Of a stretch of DNA of 33,577 nucleotides, positions 30,645 to 33,577 are shown one piece after another. Source of the DNA: a virus. The stretch's first letter is position 1, and each line of letters starts with the position of its first letter. The position numbers were made by a program, and so were the translations under genes. The notes under the pieces are model-generated. The model had not been told where the DNA came from. It saw nothing but the letters and a program-made list of their open reading frames with translations, and searched no databases. The stretch is taken from positions 1 through 33,577 of the IMG/VR virus record IMGVR_UViG_3300047998_000025. One strand, written 5' to 3'.

Positions 30645-32318
30645 ATGCCTCTTTTTCGTGGAACAGGCGGTTCTGGTGATGCGAGCACAGATGCTTACGC
30701 TTCAGAAGTAGCTACCAGTGCACAGACTGCCACTACTAAAGCAAACGAAGCTAGTGTTTCTGCAGCAGCAGCGGCAACTTCTGCTAGTAACGCAGCAGTC
30801 TCTGAAGCCTCTGTAGCGGCTGATGCAACAACAGCGTCTAACGCAGCATCTGCAGCACAAACAGCGCAAACTGCGGCAGAGACAGCTAAGACAGCGGCAG
30901 AGACAGCTAAGACCGCAGCAGAAACAGCTCAGACAGCAGCAGAGACAGCAAAAACTAATGCTGAAACTGCAGAGACTAATGCAGAGACCGCAGAGACTAA
31001 CGCTGCTGCTTCTGCTACGGCGGCTGCGTCTAGTGCAACCAGTGCTGCTGGATCAGCTACAACAGCCACAGCTCAAGCTACAACGGCTACGACTCAGGCT
31101 AGTGCAGCATCAACATCAGCCAGCAATGCTGCTACCAGTGAAAGCAATGCTTCTACTAGCGCAACTAACGCAGCAACTTCTGAAACGAATGCGTCTACAT
31201 CAGAAACTAACGCAGCAACGTCGGCTAGTAACGCAGCAACCAGTGCTACTAATGCAGCCAGTTCTGCTACGTCTGCATCAGGATCTGCTACGACTGCTAC
31301 AACGCAGGCAAGCGCAGCATCAACTAGTGCAAGCAATGCAGCAACTTCTGAGAGCAACGCTTCTACGTCAGCAACTAACGCTGCCTCTAGCGCCTCCTCA
31401 GCGTCCACTTCAGCCACAAACGCAGCTACTAGTGCTACTGCAGCACAAACTGCACAAACGGCTGCAGAGGCTGCTCAGACGGCTGCTGAGGCTGCTCAAG
31501 AAGCTATTGATGGTTTATATTTAGGTGCGTTGTCTTCTAACCCTACTGTTGATCTTAACGGCAACGCAGTAACTGTAGGTGACTGGTACTTTAATACTAC
31601 TGACAATAGTACAAGAATTTACGACGGAACTAACTGGGATTCAATTAATCCTAATCTTGTTAACGATTCTACACCACAGCTAGGCGGTGACTTAGACCTA
31701 AACAGCAACGACATTACGGGTACAGGTAACGTCAACATCACAGGTAACGTAGTACTTACAGGTACTGTTGATGGCCGTGACGTAGCAACAGATGGCGCCA
31801 AGCTAGATGGCATTGAAGCTAGTGCTACAGCAGACCAAACAGCCGCAGAGATACGCACACTGGTTGACTCTGCTACTGACTCTAACGTCTTTACTGACGC
31901 AGACCACAGTAAACTAGACGGTATAGAAACAGGTGCTACAGGCGACCAAACCAATGCTGAGATTAGAGCCGCAGTAGAAGCCGCAACAGACTCTAATGTT
32001 TTTACCGATGCAGACCACACAAAACTAAATGGTATTGAGGCCAGTGCGGACGTAACTGATACAGCTAACGTAACAGCGGCTGGCGCATTAATGGACTCAG
32101 AGGTTACTAACCTTGCACAGGTTAAAGCCTTTAGCTCTGCTGACTACGCTACTGCGGCACAAGGTACTAAGGCTGATACGGCACACGGCTGGGGCAACCA
32201 TGCTAGTGTTGGCTATCTAACTGGCAACCAAACGATTACCCTTACAGGAGCTGTTACAGGCTCTGGTACAACATCCATTGCAACTACACTGTCAACGATT
32301 GACGGGGGAACTTATTAA
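30645..32318 (+). CDS. Tail fibre stalk protein
   Basis: From ATG 30645 (557 residues; AGGAG eight bases upstream; a TTG at 30642 is less likely) the protein has residues 1-25 as a base, about 25-290 made almost only of Ala, Thr, Ser, Asn and Glu/Lys in heptad-like repeats (TAAETAKTAAETAK, then SASNAATSESNAST), and a GDWYFNTTDNSTRIYDGTNW segment at about 308-327. Tandem repeats of about 43 residues (TDSNVFTDADHSKLDGIE) come next, and the C-terminus is TLSTIDGGTY. This is a trimeric fibre shaft. The stop overlaps the next fibre gene by one base (TAATG), so stalk and tip may be two chains. It ends in IDGGTY, like the short fibre protein at 6748. Confidence 0.82.
   Translation: MPLFRGTGGSGDASTDAYASEVATSAQTATTKANEASVSAAAAATSASNAAVSEASVAADATTASNAASAAQTAQTAAETAKTAAETAKTAAETAQTAAETAKTNAETAETNAETAETNAAASATAAASSATSAAGSATTATAQATTATTQASAASTSASNAATSESNASTSATNAATSETNASTSETNAATSASNAATSATNAASSATSASGSATTATTQASAASTSASNAATSESNASTSATNAASSASSASTSATNAATSATAAQTAQTAAEAAQTAAEAAQEAIDGLYLGALSSNPTVDLNGNAVTVGDWYFNTTDNSTRIYDGTNWDSINPNLVNDSTPQLGGDLDLNSNDITGTGNVNITGNVVLTGTVDGRDVATDGAKLDGIEASATADQTAAEIRTLVDSATDSNVFTDADHSKLDGIETGATGDQTNAEIRAAVEAATDSNVFTDADHTKLNGIEASADVTDTANVTAAGALMDSEVTNLAQVKAFSSADYATAAQGTKADTAHGWGNHASVGYLTGNQTITLTGAVTGSGTTSIATTLSTIDGGTY
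30860..31515 (+). repeat. Ala/Thr/Ser-rich repeats in fibre shaft
   Basis: The DNA encodes AAETAKT-type repeats, then SxTNAAT(S/T)-type repeats. A 32-residue block at 31080-31175 recurs at 31290-31385 (offset 210 bp) with identical amino acids but different codons at 19 of 32 positions, including serine TCN/AGY switches. The repeat structure is held at protein level only. Confidence 0.75.
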
Positions 32319-33577
32319 TGACCACGATTAAACTTAAGAACGGCTCTGGCGCTCCTGCGGGTGGTGATCTTGTTCAAGGTGAACCCGCATTAGATCTGAC
32401 TAACAAGCGCCTGTATACAGAAAACGCAAGCGGCACTGTTATCGAAGTAGGCACTAATCCTACTAGCATTACTACTGGGGCTATAACCTCCACAGGCATC
32501 GACGTAACGGGGACAGTGACTGCTGATTCAGTTGTAGTTGGCGATACATCTTCTTCTTTTTCTGCTGTTTACGTTACATCGTCAGCTACTGGAGAATCTG
32601 AGCTACGCTTGGGTGACACTGATACTGACGCTGGCTCTGTATCGTACACAAACTCAGATGACACAATGACATTTAGAGCCGCCGCTGGCGCAAGAATGTC
32701 TTTAGACTCAGGTGGTCTTGACGTGTCTGGCACAGTGACTGCTGATGGTTTGACGTTAGGCTCAGAAGGCGACCAAATTAGCATTCCAACATCTGCTGGA
32801 TTTTCTGGTGTTATTACAACTGGAGACACTATTTTTGGAAATGCTTTTGAGTTTAAAAACGGCAATGGCATAGTTCTTGTATCTGACACAAATGATTCTG
32901 GAGCTACTGGTGGCGTTGATGCAACACTTATCGCACGAGGCAGTAGTGCAACAAAGACAGCTTTGTTTGATGTTAACGGCGACATTAGTTTCTACAATTC
33001 GGCTGGCACAAGTCAGTCTTTGTTCTGGGATGCTTCTGCGGAGTCGTTGGGTATCGGTACTAGCAGTCCGTCTTCAAAGCTTAGCGTTTCAAATGCAGGA
33101 GCAGGCGGATTAGAGATAAGTCCAAGTTACTCAGGCACAAGAAATTTATTAATAAACTATAACCGTTCAGCGTCTGCTTATACAGGCATTGATTTTGATG
33201 CGACAGATTATATTTTTTATGGTTCTGGCTCTGAACGCATGCGCATCGATTCCAGCGGCAACGTAGGTATCGGCACATCACCAACTGCCGTTTCTAACTA
33301 CAAAGTTTTACACGTACAAAGCAGTCATGCTTCTGCTGGTGGTTACATACGCTTACAAACAAATGCGGCGGCAGAATACGCTGACATTTATAACTTTAAC
33401 GATTCTTTGTATAAAGATGCAAATACGCAAATCTTTAGAAACAAAGGTGGCTCTACTGAGTACATGCGCATTGATGCTAGCGGCAACTTGCTGGTTGGTA
33501 CCACTAGCCAAATTGATGTTGGTAAAGTTTGTATTGACGCAGGAACAGGCAGTAATGGCTTAGTTGTTGATGTTGAC
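32318..33577 (+). CDS. Distal tail fibre protein (partial, runs off the window)
   Basis: The frame is open for 420 codons from ATG 32318 to the window edge. It opens MTTIKLKNGSGAPAGGDLVQ, then GEPALDLTNKRLYTENASG, the usual start of marine phage fibre tips. It continues with strand repeats including ERMRIDSSGNVGIGTSPTAV and EYMRIDASGNLLVGTT. Such repeats commonly lead to a C-terminal S74-type self-cleaving chaperone, which would lie beyond the edge. It is probably the receptor-binding part, assembled on the stalk encoded just upstream. Confidence 0.85.
   Translation, partial: MTTIKLKNGSGAPAGGDLVQGEPALDLTNKRLYTENASGTVIEVGTNPTSITTGAITSTGIDVTGTVTADSVVVGDTSSSFSAVYVTSSATGESELRLGDTDTDAGSVSYTNSDDTMTFRAAAGARMSLDSGGLDVSGTVTADGLTLGSEGDQISIPTSAGFSGVITTGDTIFGNAFEFKNGNGIVLVSDTNDSGATGGVDATLIARGSSATKTALFDVNGDISFYNSAGTSQSLFWDASAESLGIGTSSPSSKLSVSNAGAGGLEISPSYSGTRNLLINYNRSASAYTGIDFDATDYIFYGSGSERMRIDSSGNVGIGTSPTAVSNYKVLHVQSSHASAGGYIRLQTNAAAEYADIYNFNDSLYKDANTQIFRNKGGSTEYMRIDASGNLLVGTTSQIDVGKVCIDAGTGSNGLVVDVD

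Noticed and set aside
31094-31417. Long antisense frame opposite the fibre shaft (Ala/Val/Leu-rich)
   Set aside because: It is the mirror of the Ala/Ser/Thr repeat codons; no ribosome site and no natural composition.
30860-31515. Possible CRISPR-like or transposon repeat array
   Set aside because: Repeats are in-frame codons of a fibre shaft with no constant repeat/unique spacer structure.
1-33577. Phage RNA polymerase, integrase, tRNA genes, insertion sequences
   Set aside because: Looked for in all large frames and gaps; none seen. They could still be in the missing part of the genome.

Overview
This window is most of the genome of a lytic, T7-like podovirus. It carries a T7-style replisome (family A DNA polymerase, fused primase-helicase, endonuclease I, 5'-3' exonuclease, single-strand-binding protein). 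It also carries T7-order morphogenesis genes: terminase, portal, scaffold, capsid, tail tubes, internal virion proteins and fibres. There is no integrase, lysogeny repressor, phage RNA polymerase, tRNA or CRISPR array in the window. The gene set (class II ribonucleotide reductase, DUF3310, GTA-type holin, M15 endolysin, small Lys-rich proteins between portal and scaffold, alanine/serine/threonine-rich fibres) is typical of uncultured marine podoviruses. The host cannot be read from the sequence; promoters with good sigma70 consensus point to a bacterium whose housekeeping RNA polymerase the phage borrows.

Layout. From about 22.36 to 23.02 kb lies the only long non-coding region, with repeats, palindromes, a G-run block and a strong rightward promoter. 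Leftward from it (22.36 down to 11.62 kb, minus strand) runs one tightly overlapping operon. First comes a block of about ten very small, mostly acidic genes, one of which encodes a tiny protein resembling sigma70 region 4. Then follow primase-helicase, a PD-(D/E)XK-like nuclease, a zinc-finger protein, DNA polymerase, SSB, exonuclease, endonuclease I, a metallophosphoesterase, DUF3310 and ribonucleotide reductase. Rightward (23.02 to 33.58 kb, plus strand) run the small terminase candidate, M15 endolysin, large terminase, portal, Lys/Arg-rich small proteins, a second consensus sigma70 promoter, an FmdB-like zinc ribbon, scaffold, capsid, a terminator and two fibre genes. The second fibre gene leaves the window.

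The left end (1 to 11.62 kb, plus strand) continues the late class: the end of an unknown gene, a lysis cassette (membrane/coiled-coil protein, XhlA-like protein, 3-TM holin), a 1181-residue repeat protein, tail tubes A and B, a short fibre-like protein and three internal virion proteins. This arm collides head-on with the replication operon at 11.62 kb, where the two stop codons share a TTAA and no terminator is visible. The genome is probably circularly permuted or terminally redundant, with the missing piece joining the right and left edges; that is inference.

How it works together. Host RNA polymerase would read the leftward early/middle operon. Ribonucleotide reductase and the nucleases supply nucleotides, and the replisome copies the genome. 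The two matched sigma70 promoters (22.86 and 28.23 kb, both with GTATGG before the -10 box) drive packaging and head genes. Five small genes too short for an ordinary 60-codon ORF cut-off were found by hand (20424-20585, 20787-20960, 22199-22357, 27735-27848, 27829-27984). Family assignments come from recognising motifs by eye; no database search was run.
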